From Telmatactis stephensoni (lineage: Eukaryota > Cnidaria > Anthozoa > Actiniaria > Isophelliidae): a stretch of DNA of 64,000 nucleotides. The notes under the pieces are model-generated. The model had not been told where the DNA came from. It did not search any database and saw only the letters and a list, made by a program, of their open reading frames with translations. A program made the translations under genes and the position numbers. Position 1 is the first letter of the stretch. Every line of letters starts with the position of its first letter. Where the stretch lies: assembly GCA_029948255.1 (NCBI GenBank), contig JALIZF010001541.1, positions 331,984 through 395,983 of the forward strand, in the 5' to 3' direction. Shown in pieces: positions 30,916 through 48,871 of the stretch.

Positions 30916-32149
30916 GTGAGTTTGACAATCTGTATTGTCCCATTCTGTCTAGATTGGCTCTATGGGATAGATTATAAATCTCATAGATGTGGTTATATTT
31001 TATACTATTCCACGCTGTAGAATTTAAAAGTTATTTCGATTAATGTTAAAACGTCCGCTGAAATTAAAACTGGAGGCTACGTTCACACGGGTTCGGTCGA
31101 AATTTTGATCCGTCAAAAATCGTAAGGTTTGGGTTTGAGTACAAACGTTTAATTTTCTTTTTTCTTTTGTTTGATTGCTTTTATCATCTTTATTTGGTGT
31201 GTGTTTGTGTGTTTGCTGTATGTACTGTTCACAACTGCCGAGTTGGCAGCGCAAAATTCAAATCCAGTTCTTTGTAGCGCGCGTCAAGAGACCATGATGA
31301 CTAAGCCGACAAGAAGGAAAAAAAGACATTAAAGACATATGTATTATGCGAGACAAAGCGAAATTGATCTTAGGAACCAGAAAAATGTGTAAGGCAACCA
31401 TCTTTTAATTGATAGATTTAATGAAATTGACCATTTATGAGTACTCCAGCCTGATACTGTTGTAGAATGGGGGGGAGGGGGGGCAGCACTTACGTCCAAC
31501 TTCAAATTTTCCCTTCCCCTAAAAGGTGGCTGATTGACTATCGTAGTTAATCTTCTTTTAGGTTCAAATTTGACAGTTTTAGCCGGGCTTGTTACCGTTT
31601 AAACGAAAGTTACCACTCACTAGTTAGGTCGCCCTTTAGCCGTTTTTCACGAGCGACGGAAGTGGAAGAAGAAGTGGAAGCAACATACACAGACTCAGTA
31701 TGCACTGTTCATTGTATTTTTTCACACCCAGGTGAGAAATGCAACACTAAAAGGGCTGTTACACGCTGAAACTTTCCTCTCAGTGAAACTTGCCTCAATC
31801 GCCGTTGCGAGACAAGTTTCACAACGCATTGCACCGTGTAACATGGTCATTTAGCTGAAACTGTTCCCCGGGTCGGTTTCACGAAAAGTAGAACTACTTT
31901 AATTACTACGTAATATGAACAAAAAATAGCGCTAAAGAATTTTTGTATTCAGTTCAGTCGATCCGTTTTTCATTACTTTGGATTCTGTAGTGTAGAAGTT
32001 TTTGGTTCTTTGCCAAATGAGAGGCGAAGAATAAACCTTTCATAAAAATGAGTTTTAAAAAGATTCACCATGAAAAACTTGCGTCTTTATTGATTTTATT
32101 GGAATAAGTGAAAGCTTTCGTTAAAGCTTATGTGTTTATAAGCTTTTTC

Positions 32150-32515
32150 CTTCCAATGAAGGCAGGGACACCACAACAGCTTTCGCCAATATCACTGTGG
32201 ACCCTGTAGTGTAGTAGGACAGACCACACACACCGGCAACCACATGGCCTACTCTCCCCCAATAGTGGTGTCGGTTCTTTAATGTCCCTCCAATGCAAGT
32301 CGTGAAGTGTGGAGAGACGAGGCCTATATGGTTTAACGTCCTTATCCGAGCCTGAGAAGACGTGAAGGTCTAACCATATGTAGATATAATCACAAAGGCA
32401 GCACCTTCTCCTCTATTATTAAAGACCCTGAGTGTTGGTCCGGAAACTCGAACCCTGACTTTCCGCACTGAAGACCAGCGCTCAACCAACTGAGCCAACC
32501 AGGCTGACGTGGCGT
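32150..32515 (-). mobile_element. tRNA-derived SINE, family C
   Basis: On the minus strand an A-box (TGGCTCAGTTGGTTGAG, about 32497-32481) and a B-box (GGTTCGAGTTTCC, about 32453-32441) form the head. The body runs down through cactcagggtctttaataat, catatggttagaccttcacg, ggacattaaagaaccgacac to about 32150. Different from the 20166/49154 family. Confidence 0.75.
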
Positions 32516-32739
32516 TGCATGCTATGGTAACCTTTTGAGTTATCATTTTCAAATCAACCGGTTCCCTGACTCATGATCTGTCATATGGTTGGCTTAACAG
32601 GTGTCAAAGTATACATTTGTTTTAGCTATAAGACACGCATTTCTGTTGATGTAAAGAACCTTAAACTAATGCAGTTACATTTTTAAGGTTGTTTTCAGTT
32701 AGTAACAGGAATTGATGCCTTATCGCTCACGCAAGGCGC

Positions 32740-32828
32740 TCAAACGATGGAATTTGATTTTTACGCGCGCGCGCGAAGATACGCACCGTTTCTCCTCCGC
32801 CAATCAAACTTCATTGTTTGCGTGCGCG
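32740..32828. mobile_element. Short foldback element
   Basis: caaacgatggaatttgattt and its near complement aatcaaacttcattgtttg, with flanking cgcgc runs, form an imperfect hairpin. A related half is at 9790-9812. It lies 90 bp before the candidate exon at 32916. Confidence 0.5.
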
Positions 32829-32915
32829 ATGGTGTCAACTTCCTCTTAATAAAGATAACCTTCAGCGCCAAGGACATCGCGCAGACATCAATACCGGTTT
32901 CACTTTCTTAGTATT

Positions 32916-32977
32916 ATGGTATCTTGTCTGGATTTAACTATGGATCGTCATCGACATAACGGCCGTCACTACTTTAG
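32916..32977 (+). CDS. Candidate alternative first exon of the SIK gene
   Basis: ATG at 32916 (a second in-frame ATG at 32940) opens 20 codons (MVSCLDLTMDRHRHNGRHYF) ending AG before a GTAAAC donor at 32978, phase 2, matching the acceptor at 39131. No exact CRE lies within 400 bp upstream. The weak donor and short length make it less certain than the exons at 24184 and 30824. Confidence 0.28.
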
Positions 32978-34845
32978 GTAAACGTCAATTTTGTCAGCTA
33001 AAGCCCCAGTCAAACCCTCCCATGCAGCAATGTTATCCATCACGAACGTCCAATATTGTTGGCTCCAACATATGATGGATGTGCTGGAACACCCTTAAAG
33101 ACAACACATGCAATATTTCTTCTTTTTTTTGTTTGTTTGCGGTTATCACCAAAACATAACACAACAATGGTGAATCCGTTTGAACTGCCAACAGTGTTTG
33201 AGCCATATATTAATATTGATTGTATTTGAGAGCATTTGTTACTTATATTCGTATACCCCTTCGATGTGCAAGTTTACAATAATGCGACTCTCGTGTTTTC
33301 GAATCGAGGTCCAGTTTCACAGTTCGTAAGGGAAAGAAAATCTTTACGATGATTATCTCAGTGAAACAGCAATGTGAATTGCAGTCAACGTTTTTGATGG
33401 CGATTTTTTTTGTTCCTTCTAATAAACAAACTCCAAACCTGCTGAACGGGAAAAATGTGTTTTTGAACTAAAAATGAATTTCAAGTGGGAGGGGACATTT
33501 TCCAACACGCTTTACTGTGACAGTGCATGGAACGCGTATGAACTCATAATGTTTTTCATTTGCCCTGTAATTCAAGGAATATTAAGGCTATAGCTTAGAT
33601 CATCCCATTCTTCATAATTTATCACTCTTCTCGTTACGAGAATCTTTTACCCTCGTTGACGTAGTGGCTTGACGTCATAGACTGGACAATTGCCATCGCC
33701 ACTTAAAATGCTTCACCACCTGTCTAATTTATTGCTTCTTTTTGGCATATTTTTCCACTGAGGGTTTCTCCTGTTTGTTTATTTATTTATTTATTTGCTG
33801 TTTGTTTGTTTTTCTTCTTGAAATATTTCTGCTTTTCTTCTGTTTGATTGTTTCATTATTGTGTTTTATTGTGCCTTTTGTGTGTGTGTGTGTTGTGTTT
33901 CATTTTCGTCCCATTGTCATTCTTTTTCCTCTTATTCATTTCATTAATTAAAAAAGCTATTTTTCCTCATATATGTTATTGTGGTTTTAGGTTTTTTCCC
34001 TTCATCTTTTTTTCCTCCCTCTCCCATTTACTAAATTTAACTCGGACTCCATTTCTCCGCTTAGTCATAGTTTGTCCAGATTTTCAATTCAAGGACTGAT
34101 TTCTCTTTCCGTTTGATATTCACGTTTTCATTACATGATTAAAGGAAAAATATATTTTTAAAAAGTAATTTTTTTATAATACTTTGCTCGACCGTGCGTA
34201 GGAAAGATTGTAAAAGTGGTTTCTCAAATTTTTGCTCTGAAAGATGATTATTTTAATTCATGGTTTAAGAAGTGTATTGACGTATTTACGACTTTGTCCC
34301 AAACCTTTATCGGCATATATGTCTGATTGGCTTAAATGATTGGTGAACAGAGACACTAGAAATGACGTCCGTATCTAGTATTGAATCGTATGCTGAAGGA
34401 GGGCACTGATTGCAAAACCCTAGCAAATTCTTAATGACTTTCGCCGGTAACTTAGCAAAAACCGCTCTGAAACCTTCGCCTTCGTCGATCCGTCGCCAGG
34501 ACATTCCTTAAAAATAATCAATAATTTACTCTTCTTTTTTTTTTACATGTTTTCTTGGTGAAATAAAATCCGTTTGGAGGGTGTCAAAATAAAGTCTATA
34601 ACACACAATAGGCTTCTTCAAACAAGGGATTCTATTGGTCGACGAACAATACTTACGTCATTATTGTGACGTACATGTTAGTCGGGGACACTAGCACTGA
34701 CATTCATCCGTTAGGAATTACGTTCGACACGCAATTTCTCAATCACTTGACAGCTATGTATTGAAAACGCTTCGACCAGAAGAATATACAATCACTATAA
34801 ACTAAACGCCAGTCAACAACTACTCGATTTTGCTTAATTTTCGAT

Positions 34846-34922
34846 ATGGTGCAGGACACTGTTCATTGTGTACGGCCCCAGCACTGGATATATGGAACTA
34901 AAACTTATACAAATTTGCAACG
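34846..34922 (+). CDS. Candidate alternative first exon of the SIK gene
   Basis: ATG at 34846 opens 25 codons (MVQDTVHCVRPQHWIYGTK, then TYTNLQ) ending CG before GTAAGA at 34923, phase 2; CG+G restores Arg on joining 39131. Upstream at 34653 is TTACGTCA followed by TGACGTAC, CRE-type half sites about 190 bp before the ATG. Confidence 0.35.
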
Positions 34923-35495
34923 GTAAGAACGATTTTCTTTGTCTTTTAATGTCTAAATGGTCTCTGTGGATAGGGTAGGAGATATAAGACTACAAAGATG
35001 ATCTATCTATCTATTATGATCTATCTATTTATTTCTGGGAAAATATAGGTATACCAGGTTTTTTTCGGGAAGATCTAAAATTCGAGTAAAGAAAAACTAA
35101 TAGTCAAGTGACGTCAGATCACGGAATGAAAACCTTTTTCCGTGTCGCTCTCTTCTTTCCTTTTCTTCCATACATTCTTTTATCAGTGATAAAAGGAAAA
35201 ACAATTTTTTTCTAGATTGTATTCTGTGCAAGGAAACCGTTTTCTTTATAGTAGATAAATTTAGACGATAAAATTATATCGGCGGTACAAACAAATCTTC
35301 GGTCTTCGCTTAAGATATATCCATAGTAACACGTCACAGTCATTTCTAAAGATGTCACGTAATACATCGTAACGCAAGCACTGTCAAACGACACGAAGTA
35401 GAATATATACTGGCCTACGTGGTGGCCGCAGTTTTGTCACAACTTATCAAAGCAAAATATATACTGTTAGTTAACCAGAACCCTTCTCAGAATTG

Positions 35496-35524
35496 ATGCG
35501 AGTTTCTCATGTCGATGGACGCAG
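35496..35524 (+). CDS. Candidate alternative first exon of the SIK gene, very short
   Basis: ATG at 35496 opens nine codons (MRVSHVDGR) ending AG before GTAAGA at 35525, phase 2. TGACGTCA is at 35109. An out-of-frame ATG (35510) would give phase 1 instead, so this one is only suggestive. Twin aatatatact words at about 35402 and 35457 could be TATA-like elements. Confidence 0.28.
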
Positions 35525-36194
35525 GTAAGAAAATGTTTTTGTCAAAGTATTTGAAAACACTTTACTTTCGTTTCTTTCGAAGCCGCTGAATGATTCAAAT
35601 TTTTACTCATAGTTTTTCATTTGATCAATATAACGGGTTACGTTATCGCTAAAGCAGTGGAGTTTCCATGTCATTCATAAATTATAATGACAATGAATTT
35701 AGCAAGAGCAATTCAAAAATTCTGTTGTTTGGCTGTCCGTTTGACAACGTGATCACTATTGTTCAAAGGAGGCACGTACGTGAACTTCAATTTGATAAAA
35801 TAAGTATTCAACGTTCAGTATTCAACGTTCTGACAACTTCAATGTCACCTAAAATAAAGAAATATTCATAGAAACTTTAAGATTTACTTTTTATCAAATT
35901 CATCATTAAAATTCGTTATCGAAAAGATGATATATGTGACACCTGATTGGCTTTCCTGACGTCACTTTTCGAGAACACTCCGGAGTTCTGCCGACGGTCT
36001 CCGAATCTGCTCGGGTGTTTGTTTCTAAGCATTCGTGAGACATTCGTGAAGGCTATCTTGTTTCGGCTCTTTTGTGATTTATTTATCGTTACTTAGTCAT
36101 GTCTCGGTCACGTTGAATGGACAGTGTCGATTGTTGATCACGTTGTGTCTGAAGCAAATCGCGTAGAAACACAATTTTGACCCACCCGCGTCTG

Positions 36195-36304
36195 ATGTTT
36201 TCTGAGCTTGAATCGTGTGCCGGAAACATTACAAAATTGTTTTTTTGGGAGTTGTTCAGTCACGATTTTACTTATCCAAAACCTTCAATGACGAAAACTG
36301 GTCG
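36195..36304 (+). CDS. Candidate alternative first exon of the SIK gene
   Basis: ATG at 36195 opens 36 codons (MFSELESCAGNITKLFFW, then ELFSHDFTYPKPSMTKTG) ending CG before GTAAAT at 36305, phase 2. Upstream DNA (35940-36195) is less AT-rich and contains TGACGTCA at 35957, 231 bp before the ATG, as for a promoter and 5' UTR. Confidence 0.35.
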
Positions 36305-39107
36305 GTAAATTGCCTGATTCACCGTCCAGTCAACAAGCCGTTTTGTACTCGTGACTCACCACATGAATCGAAAGGAAGTCCTGTTATGCAATGTGAGTGT
36401 TCTACGTTTTTGTTTTTGTGTTTTATTCTGAACCTATTCACTAAAGATTGCTTTAGACTTTTCATTCATTCATTCGTTCATCCATTCATTCATTTATTCA
36501 TCCATTCAATCTTTTTCTGGCACCTTTTCCACGTATTATCATGTGTTTATAAAGAATTCTTATTCATCCATCCATCCATTCGTTCATGGTCGTTCATTCT
36601 CAACTACATTCTTACTATAATTTTTTTTCTTCCCTTGTCTTCTCATGTAGCTCATTTTCACACGTTTGAAAGACCTTTTCCTATAAATTTGAATTCCTTT
36701 TCTTCCTTTTTCATTTTGCTATTTCAGTTGTTTTTTAAATTGCTATTTTTGATGTGTGTCAAGTTTTATCGCTTATGCATTATCAATAACACATCATCCG
36801 TATTATTCTGTTATATGATATAACTATTAAAACCATACAGTTTTTTAACTGATTTACGTTTACTCAGCATGTTTCTTAGTACGAAATGTGATTTAGTCGT
36901 TGGAGGAATATAATATATTAACTCTACCACCGCTTTCGTGCAAATGGCATTCAAGAATAGCCCTTAAGATATAAACTGGATTGTTATACATTGTGAAGAC
37001 AAGATGAAATTTGTAACAATTTATTACACCACTATTTGCAGAGGTCTTTGCACAGCATTTGCTATCGGTAGCGCTATTTGCTGACTTCTTGTCGAGTTTA
37101 GACGTACAAAATGACGTCAATTCGTAGCAAAAAATAAAAAAGAAATTTAATTGGACGTCTTAAATGTAAAAAAAATCCTCAAATTTCTCTTGCTCGACTC
37201 TAGATTTCCTTTACCTATCGGCAAAATTCGTTATGCAACCAAATTTAAAGCAGCAGCATTCAAAGTCACGTGGCAAATTTTTTTTTATTTTTTTCGGTAA
37301 GAAATCGTGTTGATTGCCCGGTTCGACAAGCAGTTCTTTGAAGAAAATACAATGTAGACTTATGAATAACAAATAACAAACAAAAAATCGTCTAAGATTG
37401 ACTTCCGTTGACGTCATCATCTGGACGTCTTTCCGTTGACATGGTAACGTAAGTCCTTCATGCTGTAATGACTTCTTCCATCTTAGGGACAAGGATTTGT
37501 CTGAGTTCGGTCGTTGACCGCACTTTTGAAGGCTTAAATTTTAATTGATTCCGCATCCTGGAGCTTGGTCGTTTGATTGCAAGGTTTGTTAATGTCTTGA
37601 CAAACAAATTATTTTCTCCTGCGATATCTTAACGAATACCAAGTGGATAATAATGAGGCTATAATTGCAATGACTAGTTGATATATGTTATTAATTTGAC
37701 GCATCGGTGATTGTAGATCATAAGGCATCTGGACTAATTAATGACGAAGAGGACTCGAATCGCAGAGTTCACTGCTCGCTTGATCTCTTTGAACTGTGAA
37801 TGGTGGTTACCGTGTTCATGTCAAGTAGGCTGGTTGCACGCCGTAGCATTAAGAAGATGTTGCATAGCTACATTGATATTCGCGTTTTGAAGCCAATTTG
37901 TTTTGAAAAACGCTATAGGAACATTTATATAGCTTATTTCAGTTTCCCATCCTATGTTTCTTTTCTTCGTTCTGCATTTCACTCCTACATTCATTTTTCT
38001 TTTTATCACCCTCCAAAAATTCATTCCCTTTCCTCGTCTTTTCCCTTTTTTTCCTCATTGCTGGTGGATTCGCGTATATTCCTTTTTGAACTGAGTGAGA
38101 TAAGTCGTGTTTTCCCCTGCAAGAGGTCCGGATTTGCATCCATGGGATTTTTTTCTATTTGTCTTACAGTGACGTCACAAAAGGAATATTGAGCTTCTGT
38201 TACTTTCGGCATCTTTTGTTCTAGATAACACAGTTCAAACAAAAACAGTACACCTTATCATCTTTTCAGGCAACTGATCTGCGCTTATTTGCAACGACAT
38301 CGGAGTCTTTAAGGTCATCTTTTAATGATGGAAAAATTAGCTTTGATAAAGTATTAAAAGGTTATCGCTTAGATATAATGAAGCAATAAAATAAAGATGA
38401 AATAATGGAATTGAAAATAGGCGAAACTGCATGTGGCGCGCAAGCGACTTCAAGCCAAGAGAACAGCTAAAATAGATCAGATTGAGAATTTTAGTACAAT
38501 ATCGAATTTGTAAGTAGATTTGGACTTTATTTCTGGCAGCTTGGGCGTCATTAGATCCTATTTTTTCTCTCTCAATCATCACCTGATGTATTATGACGTT
38601 CGTCCAAAGGGTTTTAGATTTTTTTTTCTTTTTTCTTCATTTTTTTTCGCAATTTAAAATCCGACGTTTAAGCATTTAAAAATGCTGAAACCTGAACTTC
38701 AAACTTTTTTCTTATTGAAAAAAAAACCTTCTAAAGAGGAAATTTCCAGAAATAGATTGTATAAATTTAGATACCACCATCTTCGAGGGGCCCTCTCACC
38801 ACGCGATGACTTTCGCAATCTATTCTGACATTTACACTATGTAATTGCTTACAACTGCAAGTATTATATGCTTGGCAGTTCCCGAGATAACTATTGAGTC
38901 CGAAATCCGCCTTTGCCTTTCTTTGTACGATACTCACGTCAATAAGTTCTCAAAACCGATGACCCATCCGTCGTCCTTGGCAACGTTACGCTCTCGCGGA
39001 GACCATTACGTACAATGACGTCACTAGTCCATTTCATATGTAAAGCACGCGTTTGGATCTGCCTCGGTTGTAATGTCAAGTTTTCTTTTAAAAGATATTT
39101 ATATTAA

Positions 39108-45587
<6,480 letters not shown>

Positions 45588-45828
45588 AACAGCATTTTAC
45601 GCAAATTTCTCATATCGCATTGCACTGAAAAGGTTACGTGCAGCACACAAAAAGCTATCGTCAAGATTGATAACAATGTACTTTCATGTCGTGGAGTGAA
45701 GAGTTTAAAAGCAAATAAAAAATAAGAAATTGAAGTGTGTTTTGATTGTTCATGTTCCATTCCCTTCAAAGATGCAATCGCTTTGAGTTAATTGCGCGTA
45801 TGATAGCTAACGAAGAATTTTGATATTC

Positions 45829-46278
45829 ATACACACTTTTTCAAAAAACGCCATTCAGAGCAACATGCGTCAAGCCAAGACCGAAATGAATGTTGGTTCT
45901 GTAATGTATTCAAATCAGACACGTTTCTAGTGAACTAATTACAGAATGTGAACACTTTCAAGTCATTGTTAGTATACCACACTCAATAGCCGACTTCCGA
46001 GCTACTCTTCGCTTGCCTCATACAAAGCAATCAAGACGAGGCTACGCTCATAAAGTTCAGTCATTTGTAACAAGACAAACATTTTATAGCACGTAGCCTC
46101 GTTCTAAATCCTTTGTAAGTGGCAGATGAAGCATATCTCGGAACTGGGCTATTCTTTTGATAACAAGTCTGATTTGAATACATTATCGATTATTAGTAGC
46201 ACAAAACCAGCATTCATTTCGGCTTGCCTTGACGCTTGATGCTTTGAACCATGACAACGTTTTTGAAATAAGTGTATA
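45829..46278. mobile_element. MITE family D, 450 bp
   Basis: The ends atacacactttttcaaaaaa and ttttgaaataagtgtat are inverted. Inside them gcgtcaagccaagaccgaaa then atgaatgttggtt at 45867 is mirrored by aaccagcattcatttcggct then tgccttgacgc ending 46234. A half with 90 percent identity by eye is at 54167-54225. It lies just downstream of the SIK 3' end. Confidence 0.75.
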
Positions 46279-48871
46279 TTACTGTCTTTGTGTGGTTGCC
46301 TAACTTTAAGTATCCACTAGTTATATACGTGCGTTTTAGATATCCACGAGTTAACTGCGCGCGCGACATAATCCTGATCATGAATTAAAGTTTCTTTATA
46401 CCTCATGTCGCTTATTCATTAAATTTACTGGTGCCTACGCTTTTGCGAGTATCTACGAGCTATATAACTTAGAATAGGAATACGTGCGCTGCAGTCCTGA
46501 TGAAAATCCATAACCCAGTAACGTCAATCGTATTCAAGTACCCCACGTTTGACCAGGCACACTTTGCCATATCTTGTCAAAATCTTAAATGTATGAAAGA
46601 AAAAAGGTGCTTTTACTTCCGGTTTGCGTGCCCAAAGACCTTCAAAAACTAGAAGGATGACCTTGGATAACTACATGGATCCGCCTACTGTTGTTATGTA
46701 TACGAGCACGATCTCTGATTGGTGTAAATTCATTTCTCTTAGTGGTAATCATTGTTTGATTTGATAGGAAATTAACTGATAGCGCATAAGGACGCGACAC
46801 TACGTCATACGGAAAAAAAACACCGATGGTCACATCCAACACGCAATCGTCAAAATCGTGATTTAGTCCACGTCGTAAGATTGTGCTTTATGCCGAGATA
46901 TTGCTTGTTTTCAAACAGCTGATAAGAGTCCTTGAATTTTCTAGCTTCAAATGACGGGCAAACATTACCCTTCATGTGCTCTCAACCATACAGTATTCTA
47001 TAGAAAATTTGTCATTCAGCTGAGAATGACAGAGAGGCTAGAGAGAGAGAGAGGTGGGGGAGAAAAAGAGGGAGAGAGAGAGCTAGAGGGGGAGGGAAGG
47101 GGAGAGGGAGCTAGGGGAAAAAGGGGAGGCTATGCAGTGATCATGAGAGAGAGAATGAAATCTTCGACGTGAACGCCGGGTAGAGTTGCAATTGACTGCT
47201 TTCAAAATTTGTCATTTTAAACTGGAAGAAAGGGCGTTTACGTTATCACATGAATGCTACGAAAAATAGTTCATTATTTTGTGTTTTAAAAACGCCAACC
47301 GGCTGTATGGTCGAATGCTTCAAAGAAACTTAATACCAGATTAACACAATCACTCAATAACGTCAATTCTACCTCACTAAAACAGACGATATGCGTATTT
47401 GTAATAAAGTGTCGGCTTCTTCAGTCCAATAATTTTAATGAAAATTTGACGCAGGTATCGTAAAAGCCTTAAAATCGCGCGTGCTATTTCTCTAGATTCA
47501 AATGCAATTACTAGCATGAAAAGAAAATTGTATAAATAGAACAGATGCCCAAAGGTCGACAGATGGCTTATACTCAGCAGCCATTAATTACGTTGGCGCC
47601 GTCTATTTGGGAGTTTTCTTCATTTTGACGTAATTTTATGATGATGTCAAATTTCACGCAGCGTGCCGAGTATCTTACGCCCAGTTTACACGATCAGAGG
47701 TTTTATAATTTGGCACGGCTCTAGCTCCTAGCGTTGGGCACGGCACTCCAAGCAGCGGTCCCGGGACTAACTTTGAAGCCCAATTTACACGACAACCGAC
47801 CTATTTATGGCAAGACATCCTAAATCTTGGCACGCGAAGCAATTATTTTGGATATGACACCCAAGACAAACAAATTTTCTGTTCACACGATAATAATTAT
47901 TGCCCAAGCGTGCCAAAAATAATAGGCCCACGTGCTCAAAATTAGGACAAAAATGGGGTGTCGCGCCTTAAATTTTAGGCACTGGCGCCTAGATTTAGGG
48001 AATGTTGTACCCCAAACGGTTGTCATATACATCGGGCTTTTATCAGCACTTTTTTCATTAGATGACATTGATACATCAAAAAACTTTAAACGATACGTTT
48101 GTGAAACCACGGCTCAGAACGTGTGACTTGTCAAGTTGCAGTAAAGCTTCTCAGTCGGAAATATTTATGAAAACAACTCTCCCAAAGTACAGGGAATTCA
48201 CCAAGTTTGGTGGCATTTGACATTGTTTTTCTTTGAAACTAAAAGGGCTTGTATAGACGGCAAAAATGGCGGGCTTATTGTTCACGAGAACGAGGCCAGT
48301 AAGGAAATGAGTCTAAGTATATCCTGTAAAATGCACAGAAAGTAGGTATTTCAAAAGGAAGAGGAACACATCGTCTTTGATAGCAATAGAAGTGTCGACA
48401 CACTTATTTTCTGGTAAAAAGGACTTTGTGGCCTCGTTCTCATGTACTAGGCCGCCATTTTTGAAAGACGTCTAAGTAAAATATCTATTTAATCCTCCCC
48501 TTTCCCCCTCCCCCTTCGCCCACCCCTCATCTCCCCTCCCTTCCCCCTCCCGTCGAGTCAGCTACGAAGGCTAGCAAAATATTAAGCTTAACAACCTAAA
48601 GGGTCCTTATTATATGAGAAGTAATAATATAGCACCATTTTCGTTTATGTGAAAGAAAAAGATTGAAAAGAATAATCGTCAGTTTATTTAATCACTCGGC
48701 ATCTAATCACCCCTCCAACAACTGCATGATTTACACTGCTTGACTCTCTTTATTGTTTTAGTTGTAATTTAACAATATTTTAAGGTCTTAAAGACCTATT
48801 TTTTATACCAATATCGTTCACTGTCATGTCCACTAAGATCTGTTTGCAGTAGGTTCTGCGAACTGTTGTAG
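46279..48871. other. Intergenic tract, purine runs and short repeats only
   Basis: No coding exon recognised. 47030-47130 is a gagaga-rich purine tract. 47640-47890 contains decayed ttacacgac and tgccgag words of a dispersed element. 48495-48555 is CT-rich. 46340-46380 has GCGCGC. Confidence 0.55.

Larger units (their letters stand above)
30708..39023. promoter_or_regulatory. Cluster of eight consensus CRE sites (TGACGTCA) upstream of SIK
   Basis: Exact TGACGTCA at 30708, 33670, 35109, 35957, 37112, 37409, 38170 and 39016, plus the variant TTACGTCA at 34653. Another lies at 24071. Outside this region the window has four exact copies (9853, 10315, 54150, 57740). Chance would give well under one in 8.3 kb of such AT-rich DNA. 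CREB/ATF bind this palindrome. In mammals SIK1 is a CREB target and SIKs restrain the CREB coactivator CRTC, so the placement is meaningful. Binding is inferred. Confidence 0.65.

Noticed and set aside
31705..31736. ATG-to-donor stretch (ATG near 31699, donor gtgaga near 31731) that is also phase 2
   Set aside because: Its sequence (caacatacacagactcagta...) belongs to the dispersed repeat also found at 42.8 kb, so the ATG and donor are more likely fortuitous.
36363..36393. ATG AAT CGA ... before a gtgagt donor
   Set aside because: Phase 0, incompatible with 39131. The downstream open frame to 36823 is low-complexity (Phe/Ile/His-rich) and not protein-like.
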